Shown here piece after piece: positions 7,749 to 17,097 of a stretch of DNA of 64,000 nt (position 1 is its first letter; each line of letters begins with the position of its first letter). Under the pieces are notes generated by a model, which did no database searches, was not told the origin of the DNA, and was given only the letters and a program-made list of their open reading frames with translations. This DNA comes from Cupriavidus sp. WKF15 (GTDB lineage: Bacteria > Pseudomonadota > Gammaproteobacteria > Burkholderiales > Burkholderiaceae), in the NCBI RefSeq assembly GCF_029278605.1, contig NZ_CP119574.1, positions 806,001 through 870,000 of the forward strand, given 5' to 3'. Made by a program: the position numbers and the translations under genes.

Positions 7749-10274
7749 ATGCGAACGCCGCGCTCACTCGGCCTTGCACTGCTGCTCGGCGAATTGCACG
7801 CCCATCCCGGACGTGCCATCGTAGGCATCCTCGCCGTGGCCATCGGTGTGGCAATGGGCTATGGCGTGCATCTGGTCAACCACGCTGCGCTGGCGGAGTT
7901 TTCCCAGGCGGTGCGCTCCTTGATGGGGAGTGCTGATCTGGAGATCCGCGGGCCGCGCACGGGCTTCGACGAATCGCTCTATCCGCGTATCGCGCGCCTG
8001 CCGGAGGTGGCGGCGGCCAGCCCGGTGGTGGAGGTCGATGCGGGGGTGCCAGGGCGCACCGGTGCGCTAAAGCTGTTTGGCATTGATGTGTTCCGGGCGG
8101 CGCCCCTGGCACCCAATCTGATCGGGCGGCCGGTAGAAGAGCGCGCGGGCAAACTCGACGTTCTCGATCCCGACGCCGTGTTCCTTTCGCCGGCGGCGCT
8201 GAGCTGGCTCGATCTTAAGCCCGGGGACCCGCTCAACGTGCAAGTGGGGCTCACCCCGCTTACGCTGCGTATTGCCGGCACGCTGCCGGCGGCGGGCGAG
8301 GGCCTGCGACTGGGCGTGATGGATATCGGTGCGGCGCAATGGCGCCTCGACCGGCTTGGCCTGCTGCAGCGGATCGACGTCAAGCTAAGGCCGGGAGTGG
8401 ACACCGACAACTTTGCGCAAGCGCTGGCCGCGCTGCTGCCGCCAGGCGTGGTGGCGGGTTCGCCCCAGGACAACGTGCGCCGAACATCCAGCCTGTCGCG
8501 CGCCTATCGGGTCAACCTGAACGTGCTTGCTCTGGTGGCATTGTTCACTGGCGCCTTCCTGGTGTTTACGATGCAGGCCGTATCAATGCTACGGCGGCGC
8601 TCTCAGCTGGCACTGCTGCGCGCCTTGGGGGTGACGCGCGCTGGTCTCCTGCGGCTGCTGCTGGCGGAAAGCGCGGCTCAAGGCGTATTCGGCGCGATAC
8701 TCGGCCTGGCGCTTGGCTTCGCCCTCGCCGCTGCGGTGCTTGCTTATGCAGGCGGCGATCTGGGCGGTGGCTACTTTGAAGGTGTACGGCCCAAGGTCCG
8801 CTTCGATGCGCTGCCAGCACTGATCTTTTTCGCGCTCGGCCTGTCGGCGGCGGTACTCGGCAGTCTCGCGCCGGCATGGGAGGCCGCCCGCGCGCGGCCG
8901 GCGCAGGCGCTCAAGGCAGGCGATGAGGAGACAGCGCTCAAGCGGCTGCGCTCGCCGTGGGCCGGGCTTGCTGCGATGGCAGCCGGTTTTGCGTTGACCC
9001 CACTGCGGCCGGTGGCGGATCTGCCGGTCTTCGGTTATGCCGCGATCGCCCTGTTATTGGTGGGCGCAATCCTGCTGATGCCACGGCTGGCGCATCTCGT
9101 GTTCGGCTTGCTGCCTTCTTCGCAACGGGCTGTACCGCAGCTTGCCCTGACCCAACTTGCCGGAGCACCGGGCCGCGCGTCGATCGCCCTGGCCGGCATT
9201 GTCGCCAGTTTTAGCCTGATGGCCTCGATGGCGATGATGGTGACAAGCTTCCGCATCTCGGTGGACGATTGGCTTCAGAATGTCCTTCCGGCTGATCTCT
9301 ATGTGCGTGCTTCGTCAGGCGGCGATAGCGCGTATTTCTCGCTTGACGACCAAGCGGCCATCGCCGGCGTTCGTGGCGTTGCGCGTGCCGAGTTTCTTCG
9401 TTCGAGCCAGATCCTGCTTGATCCCCAGCGTCCCCCCATAACGGTCATCGCCAGGCCAATCGATCCGCGCAATCCGGGCGCGCGGTTGCCGCTGACGGCC
9501 GCGCCCGTCGCGGGGCAGCCTAGTGATCCGCCTGCGGTATGGGTCAGCGAGGCGATGGTCGATCTCTATGGCTTTCGCCCGGGGCAACGTATCACGCTGC
9601 CGCTGCAGGGGCGGTCCGTCGCCTTCCTCGTAGGTGGCGTGTGGCGCGATTATGCACGCCAGTATGGTACGGTGGTGATCAGCCAGGATGTTTATCGGCT
9701 GCTCACGGACGATCGGCGCGTCACTGACGTTGCCTTGTGGCTGGAGCCGGGCACCGGCCCGGCACAGGTCAAGGAGAGGCTGCGCCAGCGCGTCGCCGGC
9801 GGTGATCACATTGTCTTCGCCGAGCCCGGCGAGATTCGTACCATCACTCTGAAAATCTTCGACCGCAGTTTTGCGGTGACCTACTTGCTGGAGGCCATCG
9901 CGGTTGCGATAGGCCTGTTCGGCATCGGCGCCAGCTTCAGCGCGCAGGGCTTGGCGCGCGCGCGCGAATTTGGCATGCTGCGTCATCTCGGCTTCATGCG
10001 TTGGCAGATCGGCGCGATGCTGGCGTTGGAGGGCGCGTTATTGGCTCTGCTTGGCGTGGTAGCCGGTCTTGCGTTGGGATGGGCTATCGCCTTGATCCTG
10101 GTTCACGTTGTCAACCCGCAGTCGTTCCACTGGACTATGAACTTGCATGTGCCTTGGGCATTTCTGGGCCAGGTGGCGAGCGCGGTGGTGGTGGCGGCCT
10201 CGCTGGCCGCGCTGGCGAGCGGTCGGCAGGCGATGTCGCGGAGCGCCGTGCGCGCGGTGCGGGAGGATTGGTGA
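7749..10274 (+). CDS. FtsX-like ABC permease, 841 aa
   Basis: A large permease of the FtsX/MacB-like superfamily. The N-terminal helix (IVGILAVAIGVAMGYGV) is followed by a periplasmic domain, then a first FtsX core around residues 255-380 (LNVLALVALFTGAFLVFTMQ, LLRALGVTRAGLLRLLLAES). A central pair of helices follows, then a second periplasmic domain and a final FtsX core (LEAIAVAIGLFGIGASFSA, REFGMLRHLGFMRWQIG) at the C-terminus. It is one fused protein in place of two permease subunits. It overlaps the next gene by 4 bases and works with the preceding ATPase, probably moving a lipid or hydrophobic compound. Confidence 0.9.
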   Translation: MRTPRSLGLALLLGELHAHPGRAIVGILAVAIGVAMGYGVHLVNHAALAEFSQAVRSLMGSADLEIRGPRTGFDESLYPRIARLPEVAAASPVVEVDAGVPGRTGALKLFGIDVFRAAPLAPNLIGRPVEERAGKLDVLDPDAVFLSPAALSWLDLKPGDPLNVQVGLTPLTLRIAGTLPAAGEGLRLGVMDIGAAQWRLDRLGLLQRIDVKLRPGVDTDNFAQALAALLPPGVVAGSPQDNVRRTSSLSRAYRVNLNVLALVALFTGAFLVFTMQAVSMLRRRSQLALLRALGVTRAGLLRLLLAESAAQGVFGAILGLALGFALAAAVLAYAGGDLGGGYFEGVRPKVRFDALPALIFFALGLSAAVLGSLAPAWEAARARPAQALKAGDEETALKRLRSPWAGLAAMAAGFALTPLRPVADLPVFGYAAIALLLVGAILLMPRLAHLVFGLLPSSQRAVPQLALTQLAGAPGRASIALAGIVASFSLMASMAMMVTSFRISVDDWLQNVLPADLYVRASSGGDSAYFSLDDQAAIAGVRGVARAEFLRSSQILLDPQRPPITVIARPIDPRNPGARLPLTAAPVAGQPSDPPAVWVSEAMVDLYGFRPGQRITLPLQGRSVAFLVGGVWRDYARQYGTVVISQDVYRLLTDDRRVTDVALWLEPGTGPAQVKERLRQRVAGGDHIVFAEPGEIRTITLKIFDRSFAVTYLLEAIAVAIGLFGIGASFSAQGLARAREFGMLRHLGFMRWQIGAMLALEGALLALLGVVAGLALGWAIALILVHVVNPQSFHWTMNLHVPWAFLGQVASAVVVAASLAALASGRQAMSRSAVRAVREDW

Positions 10275-11347
10275 AGCGGCGCTCATTCCTGCTGCTATTG
10301 CCGGGTTTCGGTGTGGCGGGTGTGGCGCCAGGTGCAGCGCCCGCTTATCCGCCCGTCGACGCAGGTCGAACCTTGACCTTCCCGCGCGACCACGGCGCGC
10401 ACCCCGACTATCGTACCGAATGGTGGTATGCGACCGGCTGGCTGCAGACGCAGGCAGGAGCGCCGCTCGGCTTCCAGATTACGTTTTTCCGCACACGCCC
10501 GCAGTTCGATCAGGCCAACCCAAGCCGCTTCGCACCTAAGCAACTGCTGTTCGCCAATGTCGCACTGAGCGATCCCGTAGTCGGCAAGCTCCAACACGAC
10601 CAACGCGCGGTGCGCAGCGGCTTTGGCCTTGCGCTTGCCGATACATCCGACACCGACGTGTACATCGACGACTGGTCGCTGCGCCGCGATATGGCGGGGC
10701 GCTACCGAGCCAGATTTCACGCACGGGATTTTGCGCTCGAGCTGTCAATGGAGCCAACCCAGCAGTTGATGCTACAGGGCGACCGGGGTTACAGCCGCAA
10801 GGGCCCTCTGGCGCGCCAGGCGAGCTACTACTACAGCCAGCCGGGACTCAAGGTGAGCGGCAGCTTGAAACAGGGCAGCCGGCAGGAAGCCGTGCGCGGT
10901 ACTGCCTGGCTGGATCACGAATGGTCGTCGACCTTGCTGGCCGATGAGGCTGTCGGCTGGGACTGGCTCGGCCTCAACCTGGATGATGGCGGTGCGTTGA
11001 TGGCCTTTCAGATCCGGGACAAGGCGGGGCGCAAGTTCTGGGGAGGCGGCACGCTGCGCGGCGGTGACGGCCGCGTGCAGGTACTCGCTCCTGAAAAAGT
11101 CAACTTCATGCCGGTGCGCCGTTGGCGCTCGCCGCGTACAGGCACCAGCTATCCAGTGGCCATGCGTTTGGAAGCAGGCGATCTCACGCTCGAACTGATA
11201 CCGCTGATGGATGATCAGGAACTCGATAGCCGCGCCAGCACCGGCGCGGTTTATTGGGAGGGCGCGGTGACTGCGTTGCGGACGGGTAAGGCGGTGGGAC
11301 GTGGCTATCTCGAATTGACCGGGTATTTCCAGCGGATCAATCTTTGA
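10271..11347 (+). CDS. AttH/CrtC-like lipocalin-domain protein, 358 aa
   Basis: Starts at GTG 10271, overlapping the permease stop (GTGA), with GGAGGA just upstream. The N-terminus KRRSFLLLLPGFGVAGVAPGAAPA is a signal peptide. It is followed by PRDHGAHPDYRTEWWYATGWL and later GTAWLDHEWSS and WDWLGLNLDDGGALMAFQIR, which mark the AttH/carotenoid 1,2-hydratase (CrtC) lipocalin-like family. In Agrobacterium the attE-H genes combine an ABC transporter with AttH, and this three-gene layout is similar. It is probably a periplasmic partner of the transporter that binds a hydrophobic ligand; hydratase activity is not claimed. Confidence 0.85.
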   Translation: MKRRSFLLLLPGFGVAGVAPGAAPAYPPVDAGRTLTFPRDHGAHPDYRTEWWYATGWLQTQAGAPLGFQITFFRTRPQFDQANPSRFAPKQLLFANVALSDPVVGKLQHDQRAVRSGFGLALADTSDTDVYIDDWSLRRDMAGRYRARFHARDFALELSMEPTQQLMLQGDRGYSRKGPLARQASYYYSQPGLKVSGSLKQGSRQEAVRGTAWLDHEWSSTLLADEAVGWDWLGLNLDDGGALMAFQIRDKAGRKFWGGGTLRGGDGRVQVLAPEKVNFMPVRRWRSPRTGTSYPVAMRLEAGDLTLELIPLMDDQELDSRASTGAVYWEGAVTALRTGKAVGRGYLELTGYFQRINL

Positions 11348-11689
11348 CTTGAGGCACGTTCCCGGGCAAATTGAGCAGCCGGTTGGAGCACCCGCCGGCG
11401 GCACCGCTTGCAGTAAACCAGATGGCTCTGACCGACTGAGGCCGTGTGGAGACGTCTCTCGAGCCGCACAACGTGCGTCCCTTTCCTGGCTCTGCTGATC
11501 AAGCAAACACTTCGATCGCCATAGCCCAGCACGCCACATCGGATCACCCCGCGGTTTCCTCCCTCACAGCGTCGGGCCGAGCGCGCTGAAGCCGAAGCGG
11601 CATTCGTGTGCTAGTTGCTGGCAGAGTTGCGGGTGGGCGTCGCCTGAGCGAGACGGTGGTGCGGGGCGGCGCAAGGCCGGGCGCCGATC
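11348..11689. other. Intergenic stretch, no gene recognised
   Basis: Lies between the convergent AttH gene and the isochorismatase pseudogene. A short minus-strand frame with CKRCRRRV (11305-11547) hints at a zinc-ribbon relic, but it overlaps the AttH 3' end and is not supported further. Confidence 0.3.
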
Positions 11690-12310
11690 GGACATACGCT
11701 TGATGTACGAGATCACCTCGTCAGCCGACGAGAGGTCTGGATAGCGGCGGCCGACATCGCGAAGATTGTCCGGATGCGGTCCTTCCTCGATATCGCCCAC
11801 GCAGGCCGGTACGAGAACCCCATTGGAAGCTGTCGATCGTCGACGCACGGATACAGCCGCTGGTATTGCAACCGGTGATGATTACGGTCTCGACGCCCTC
11901 ACGGATGAAGTAAGGCACGACCGGCGGCTGATAGAAGATTGACGGGCCAGACTTGCAGACGACGATGTCTTAGTTCTTGTCGTGGCTTCTCGGACCCAGC
12001 TCCGAGCTGGGATGGTCCAGCCGGAATTGCTCTCGCACTGCCGAAATCTTCCAGTGAGGCATGTCGCGCTCGGACTTGTACGCGGTGAAGCAACTGGCGA
12101 CAGGCATGTTGTGCTGGCGTGCGACGTCGAGCAGCCGTGCCGTGTTCTGCAGGCCGCGCATGACCAGTGGCACCGCCTAGTTCCGATCCTCGCGCAACAT
12201 GGGCGTTTCACGGACTCGGGGCTAATGAGACGCCTGGACGGCCTGCGACCAAGATACGCCCAATCCGCTATCATAAGCCTCCCAGTTATGATGAATCCGT
12301 CTAACTGCGT
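11690..12310 (-). pseudogene. Isochorismatase-family cysteine hydrolase, decayed
   Basis: One minus-strand frame reads NWEAYDSGLGVSWSQAVQAS, stop, PRVRETPMLREDRN, stop, AVPLVMRGLQNTARLLDVAR..., stop, DIVVCKSGPSIFYQ...VETVIITGCNTSGCIRAS. A frameshift leads to CVGDIEEGPHPDNLRDVGRRYPDLSSADEVISYIKRMS. The TGCNTSGCIRAS segment holds the nucleophile Cys of isochorismatase-like / N-carbamoylsarcosine-amidase-like hydrolases. Three in-frame stops (two TAG, one TAA) and at least one frameshift rule out a product. The N-terminal catalytic Asp region is missing or degraded. Its first 44 bases recur inverted at 17201. Confidence 0.75.
12239..12282 (-). repeat. 44-bp inverted repeat, copy 1 (isochorismatase 5' end)
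   Basis: The minus-strand sequence from GGAGGCTTATGATAGC to AGGCCG is matched with about four mismatches on the plus strand at 17201-17244. The two copies face each other across the Tn3 element. In both, one frame encodes EAYDSxLGVSWS, so the repeat seems to be a coding piece of an isochorismatase-like gene. Confidence 0.7.
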
Positions 12311-12443
12311 ATCTTCGATATAAGGAGGGCGATCGAGGCGTACCAAGGCTTTTTTGTGCTCAGCCGGGAGAATGGCTCGAAGGCAGAACAGGATGGATGG
12401 TCGGCTTTTGAAGGGTGGGGCAGCTATCGATGCCGCAAGCCTG

Positions 12444-12788
12444 TCACGCGTCGTCAGATGGTCGAAGAAGTTCTAGTGGGCGCAGCGCATGCACAGCGCG
12501 TTGGAGCACCCGTATCAAGTCTTCCAGTTCCTCCACAATGGTCTCGGCCTGCTCGACCAAGGTTGGATTCGTTGCTCCTGAGACGAGACTGGCACCATTG
12601 AGAACCGTATGGGCCATGCCATGTAACTGGAGTAAGTCGTCGCGAATACCTTCTGGCTCGCACAATCGGGTTCGAATCGTATCGACGAGGTCCACAATGC
12701 GCAGGATCTCGCGGGTGTCGAAACTGTCCTGCAGGCGACGTAAGGCCTCAGTGTCAATCGGGCCATAAGGGGTCTGCGTGTTAGGCAT
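12444..12788 (-). CDS. tnpC: Tn3-family accessory protein TnpC, 114 aa
   Basis: A small acidic helical protein (MPNTQTPYGPIDTEALRRLQDSF...) that follows tnpA and overlaps its stop by 8 bases (ATG at 12788, tnpA TAA at 12781-12783), implying translational coupling. Its size, helical composition and place directly after tnpA match the TnpC proteins of some Tn3-family elements known from Pseudomonas and Cupriavidus, described as post-transcriptional regulators of transposase. The segment LHGMAHTVLNGASLV...LVEQAETIVEELEDLIRVL looks like a helical bundle. It is probably still translatable, although tnpA itself is interrupted upstream. Confidence 0.75.
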   Translation of the reverse strand: MPNTQTPYGPIDTEALRRLQDSFDTREILRIVDLVDTIRTRLCEPEGIRDDLLQLHGMAHTVLNGASLVSGATNPTLVEQAETIVEELEDLIRVLQRAVHALRPLELLRPSDDA

Positions 12789-15377
12789 GGCGTGGTTTCC
12801 GAACGGAGAATGCTGGGGCAGCGAAAAGACTGTCGCGGATCCAGTCCTCAGGAGTCCGCTCAAGGTTTAGCTTGTAGTCGCCAAAGCGCTTGATGTTGCT
12901 GGTGAGATATGGGCTGAGGAAGCCGATATCGTCCACGTCGACCTTGATACCGTCCTTCTCCATGGCACGAAGCGCCTGCATCATGTCGGCGGTGTTCTGA
13001 AGGATCACTGCGGAGGCGATCAGATCGTTGTAGCGCAATCGCTTTTGCTGCTCGTCGGGATCGTTCACAGGCAGTACATCGCCGCCGAACGAGAACCACT
13101 TGGCAAAGCCATTGTAGGACTCGATCTTGTTGGTCGTCGCTGTGATTTCCTGGCGCAGCTCGCGGCTGCCGATCCACTCCAGCAGAAACACGGTGCGAAC
13201 AACCTTGCCCAGTTCCTGGGCGGCCAGCAGGAGGCGATTCTTGCGACTATCCGATCCCAATCGGCGCAGCAGTAGGGGAGAGGATATGGTTCCGGCCTGG
13301 ATCGACAACGCGACCTGCATCAGATCCTGCCAGTGAAGGGCGATCAGGTCCCAATCCACCGCGCCCGAAAAAAGGCGCTCAATATGACGATACTTGAAGG
13401 TGGGATCGGCTCGGAAAAGTTTCAGATCCTGCCAGTTACGAATCCGCGGCATCAGGTCGATGCCAAGCAGGTAGGTAAAGGCAAAAACGGCAGCTGACTG
13501 GCCCTGGGTGTCGGCATGCACCGTGTCTGCCTCCACGCTCAAGCCGGCCTTGAGCAAGCCCTCGATGACGTAGACAGCCTCCCACACGCCGGGCGGGATG
13601 AAGTGTCGGAATACGGCGATGTAGTTGTCTGCGACATGCCGGTAAGCCACCGCGCCCTTCTTGCGGTAACGGAAGTGGTAGCCCGTGAGCAGGTTATTGT
13701 CGTAGAAGTCGTATTGCGTGCCGTCAGCCGCCACGGTCTTACCGTCCCCCCAATGCTTGGGCAGGTCGAGCTGGAGATACAACTCGATCAGCTCGCGCTG
13801 CGCGGTTTCAAGCCGTTCCAGACTCATATGCCGCCGATTGACGAATGACATCATGTGCGGCGTCACCCGTTCGCCCATGTGGCGAGCTGCTTGCGTGGGT
13901 CCGAGATTGCAGCCCATCGCGAAGATCGTCAGCAAGTAGCGCTCGGCGGCGTGGCGGATCTTGGGATCGCTGCCTGAAAGCGGGCCGAAGTGGCGCGTGA
14001 AGTGGGTCCAATGCTCGATGTTGGCCAGGACGTCCAGCAGGTTGCGGTTCGGCATGTGGCGGATCAGCGTCTGCTGAAGCTCAAGCGCGCTGGCGGGGAT
14101 TTCCTTGGCGACAGTCCTGCGGAGTACCGGCTCGCCGTTGCGGCCAATGGTGACGTGCTGACGCTTATCCGGAAAACTATCGTCCAGGTTCTGTGCCGTG
14201 GCGGCCAACCACTGACGTAGGTGTGCAACGAAATCCTGCGCGTTGGTCGGCATCTCCAGCTTGGCGCAGTAGTCAGGGAGGCGGCGCTCGCATTCACGCC
14301 AGGACAAAAGATGCAGCCGGTAGTCGGCATACGCGTCTGAGCCGACGACACAGAGGTCGCCAGAGCGCAATTCGCTGGCCATATGCGAAAGTACGCAGAG
14401 CTCCAGATGGCGCCGATTGATGCCTGGCGCCAGATTGTCGGAGCGATATACGAGCTTGCGCCAGCGCTCCGAGGCGAAGCTCAGATCGACGTCGGTGGCA
14501 AGCCACTCGCGGTGTAGAGCCGCATTCTTCAACACCACGGCCAGTGCGGCCAGCAGGGTGCACGACTGGCTGGTTGACTGCCACTTCAGCACTTCGGCCA
14601 GGCGCAACATTACCGAGCGGTGCGGGCGAAAATGCCGCCACAAAAGGGGCAAGTAGTTGTTCCCGCTGAAGGCGCGGACCTCGGCGCAGCTCTCGCGTAG
14701 AGGCTCCAAATCGCCTGAGGGGGCAAGAAGGCGCCGTACCTCTACGCCGATCTGAGCATCGTCCTCGCCCTCGGCGACGATCTCGACTACGCCATCGAGC
14801 AGCGCGACGAGCTTTTCCATTTGCGCGCGCCGGCGGGATTGGATTTGCTCCAATTCCTCCCGTGCCCGCTTGTGGATGGCGCTCATGCGCCGGATAAACA
14901 TTTCGGCGAGATCGTCCCGTACCCGTACCCGCATTTGATTGAGCAGCGCCACCATCAGCGTATAGCGCTTCTCCGGCAAGGTCTCCTTGAGATTGGCCGC
15001 GTCCAGGCTCATGGCCTGGCTCGCCAAGGACCGCAGCTTCGAAGCCGGTACGTCCGCCACGGTCTTGGAAAAGTCGCCAATGGTGTCCAGCCAGGTCAGA
15101 TGCTCGATCAGCAGAGTCAGGTGCTTGCGCGAGGGACGCAGCGCGTGGCGCTTGATGTTGTGATAAGAGGTCTGACGGGTCGCCAGGTCTCGGGTCAGCA
15201 GCCGGTCAAGCCGGTGCCGCTCGTCCTCGGACAGGCGTCGTGTGATACGGCGAAACAGGGCCGTTTGCGTGCGAGCGTGGACCTGCTCGACGATGGCGTC
15301 TAACGTGGAAAAAGATGGCAGTGGAGGTGACCCGCTTTTTCGGACAGTGCCTATCTTGAGTAAGCAGGAGGTGCACC

Positions 15378-15692
15378 ATGCCGAAAACGCGCCCACCGTA
15401 CAGTGCGGTCTTCCGTCAGCAAATGGTTGACTTGGTCCATGCAGGTCGCCGTCCGGAGGATCTGGCCAAGGAGTTCGAACCCACGGCCCAGACGATCTAC
15501 AACTGGGTTGCCCAAGCGGATCGCGATGCCGGCGTTCGTCAGGACGGCCTGACCACGGCGGAGCGCCAGGAACTCACGCGGCTGCGCCGTGAGAACCGGC
15601 AACTCAAAATGGAGAGGGAGATACTTGCAAAAGCCGCGGCCTGGTTTGCCCGGGAGACCGACACGCTGCCCGACAAGGGTTCGAGTTCATGA
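15378..15692 (+). CDS. IS3-family transposase OrfA, 104 aa
   Basis: A DNA-binding OrfA: the N-terminal helix-turn-helix region (YSAVFRQQMVDLVHAGRRPEDLAKEFEPTAQTIYNWV) is followed by the leucine-zipper-like stretch LTRLRRENRQLKMEREILAKAAAWFA, which pairs with OrfAB. The ATG at 15378 has AGGAGGTGCACC upstream. Its TGA overlaps the ATG of orfB (ATGA), so OrfB can be made by reinitiation; a -1 frameshift near the overlap would make the fused transposase. Confidence 0.9.
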   Translation: MPKTRPPYSAVFRQQMVDLVHAGRRPEDLAKEFEPTAQTIYNWVAQADRDAGVRQDGLTTAERQELTRLRRENRQLKMEREILAKAAAWFARETDTLPDKGSSS

Positions 15693-16594
15693 AGGCAAAT
15701 CAGGACCGCTTTCCGCTGTCCACCATGGCGCGGCTGCTTAAGGTCTCGCGCAGCGGCTTCCATGCATGGATGGAACGACGTCCGAGCGCTCATGCCGTGA
15801 GTGACAAGCTGTTGCTCGCGCAAATCCGTGAGATTCACGCCCGCTCGCGCGGTACCTATGGGATGCCACGTGTGCATGCCATGCTGCTGCGCCAAGGTAT
15901 CCACGTCGGGCGCAAGCGCGTGGCGCGTCTGATGCGTGAGGCCGGCCTGCGCGGGGCTTGCCGGCCGCGCTTCATTTGCACCACCCACCGTGCGCCAGCG
16001 GGCAGACCCGCGCCCGATCTGGTGCAGCGACACTTCTCTGCCGATGCGCCAAATCAGCTGTGGGTCGCCGATGCGACATACATTCCGACCGTTGCCGGCT
16101 TTTACTATCTGGCTGTCGTGTTGGACGTGTACAGCCGGCGCATCGTAGGTTGGGCCATGGGTAGTCATCTGCGCACCGCACTGATGCTGCAAGCGCTGGA
16201 CATGGCGCTGGCGCAGCGACATCCCAGCGCAGTGATTCACCATTCGGACCAGGGCTGCCAATACACGTCTGTTGCCTTCGGGCGACGTTGCCGCGAGGCC
16301 GGCGTTCAGCCTTCGATGGGCTCGGTGGGCGATGCCTACGACAACGCCATGTGCGAGTCCTTCTTCGCAACGCTCGAATGCGAGCTGCTGATGCGTTCGC
16401 GCTTCGCCACGCACGACGACGCCCGTCAGGCATTGTTCACCTGGATCGAGGGTTGGTACAACTCGCATCGCCTGCACAGCGCACTGGGATATCGGTCTCC
16501 GCAGGAGTTTGAAAAGCTTCCCGTCAATGGCATGAATCCGGCGCTACACCGGGCATACACTGCCCCATCACAAGGAGAAAACCCATCGACATAA
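15689..16594 (+). CDS. IS3-family transposase OrfB (DDE integrase core), 301 aa
   Basis: Contains the HTH_21-type segment RGTYGMPRVHAML, then the rve integrase core with the DDE triad visible as Asp in LWVADATYIPT, Asp in HHSDQGCQYTS and Glu in NAMCESFFATLECE, followed by YNSHRLHSALGYRSPQEFE. The length is normal for the family. It starts in the ATGA overlap with orfA. No disruption is seen, so this copy may be functional. Confidence 0.92.
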   Translation: MKANQDRFPLSTMARLLKVSRSGFHAWMERRPSAHAVSDKLLLAQIREIHARSRGTYGMPRVHAMLLRQGIHVGRKRVARLMREAGLRGACRPRFICTTHRAPAGRPAPDLVQRHFSADAPNQLWVADATYIPTVAGFYYLAVVLDVYSRRIVGWAMGSHLRTALMLQALDMALAQRHPSAVIHHSDQGCQYTSVAFGRRCREAGVQPSMGSVGDAYDNAMCESFFATLECELLMRSRFATHDDARQALFTWIEGWYNSHRLHSALGYRSPQEFEKLPVNGMNPALHRAYTAPSQGENPST

Positions 16595-17097
16595 AATTCC
16601 AATGCGAATCTGTCCGATGAAACGGGGCAACCCCACAGTTCGATCTGACGCAGGACCAGCGCATCGATCATCGCGTTGATGATATCTACCGGCTGGTCCA
16701 TCGTTTCGGCGGCGTCGCGCGCCGCGCGAATAGTAACCTCGTTGGCATCGGTGCCGAGGTAGGCCTGGATCCCAAGGAACTCTCGCACGGCCCTGTAGTG
16801 CCGGAACAAGGTCGGCGACACCTTTCGGTCGTAGCCAAACTTCGTACCTGAGCTCAGGCCGGCGCTGATGCGCACCAGCTCCGTCACGCTGGCGGGAATC
16901 GTGTCAAGGTCCGGGAAGTGGTGTAGCTGCTGAAACACCTTCAGGAGCACCAGCAGACCAAGTCGGGATTCTTGCCCGCGTGTGGACCGGGTCGCCCAGT
17001 CCAGCTCTTCCGCGCTTGGTGTGTAGCAGGCCCGCAATTCCTTGAGGGAAAAGACCTTCGGGAAACGCGGGTAGGCGGTACGCTCGACGGTGGCCAT

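Larger units (their letters stand above)
15322..16635 (+). mobile_element. IS3-family insertion sequence, 1314 bp, with CAG duplication
   Basis: Ends are TGGAGGTGACCCGC... at 15322 and, read inward from the other side, TGGGGTTGCCCCGT..., sharing about 20 of 26 positions including a common TCGGACAG. The 3-bp target duplication CAG is at 15319-15321 and 16636-16638. The element carries overlapping orfA and orfB. Both look complete, so it may be active. It interrupts the Tn3 tnpA in opposite orientation. Confidence 0.9.
12781..17097 (-). pseudogene. tnpA: Tn3-family transposase tnpA split by an IS3-type element
   Basis: The N-terminal part (17097 to 16636) begins MATVERTAYPRFPKVFSLKEL, the DUF4158 domain of Tn3 transposases. 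The rest (15318 to 12781) resumes LPSFSTLDAIVEQ and holds the catalytic region with VAADGTQYDFYD, DTQGQSAAVFAF and TNKIESYNGFAKW, ending LSPYLTSNIKRFGDYKLNL. Removing 15322-16635 plus one 3-bp copy of CAG joins GAACTG to CCATCT in frame and gives exactly 1000 codons (999 aa), the normal size. So the gene was intact when the IS entered. It is preceded by an AT-rich region and followed by tnpC. Confidence 0.92.
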
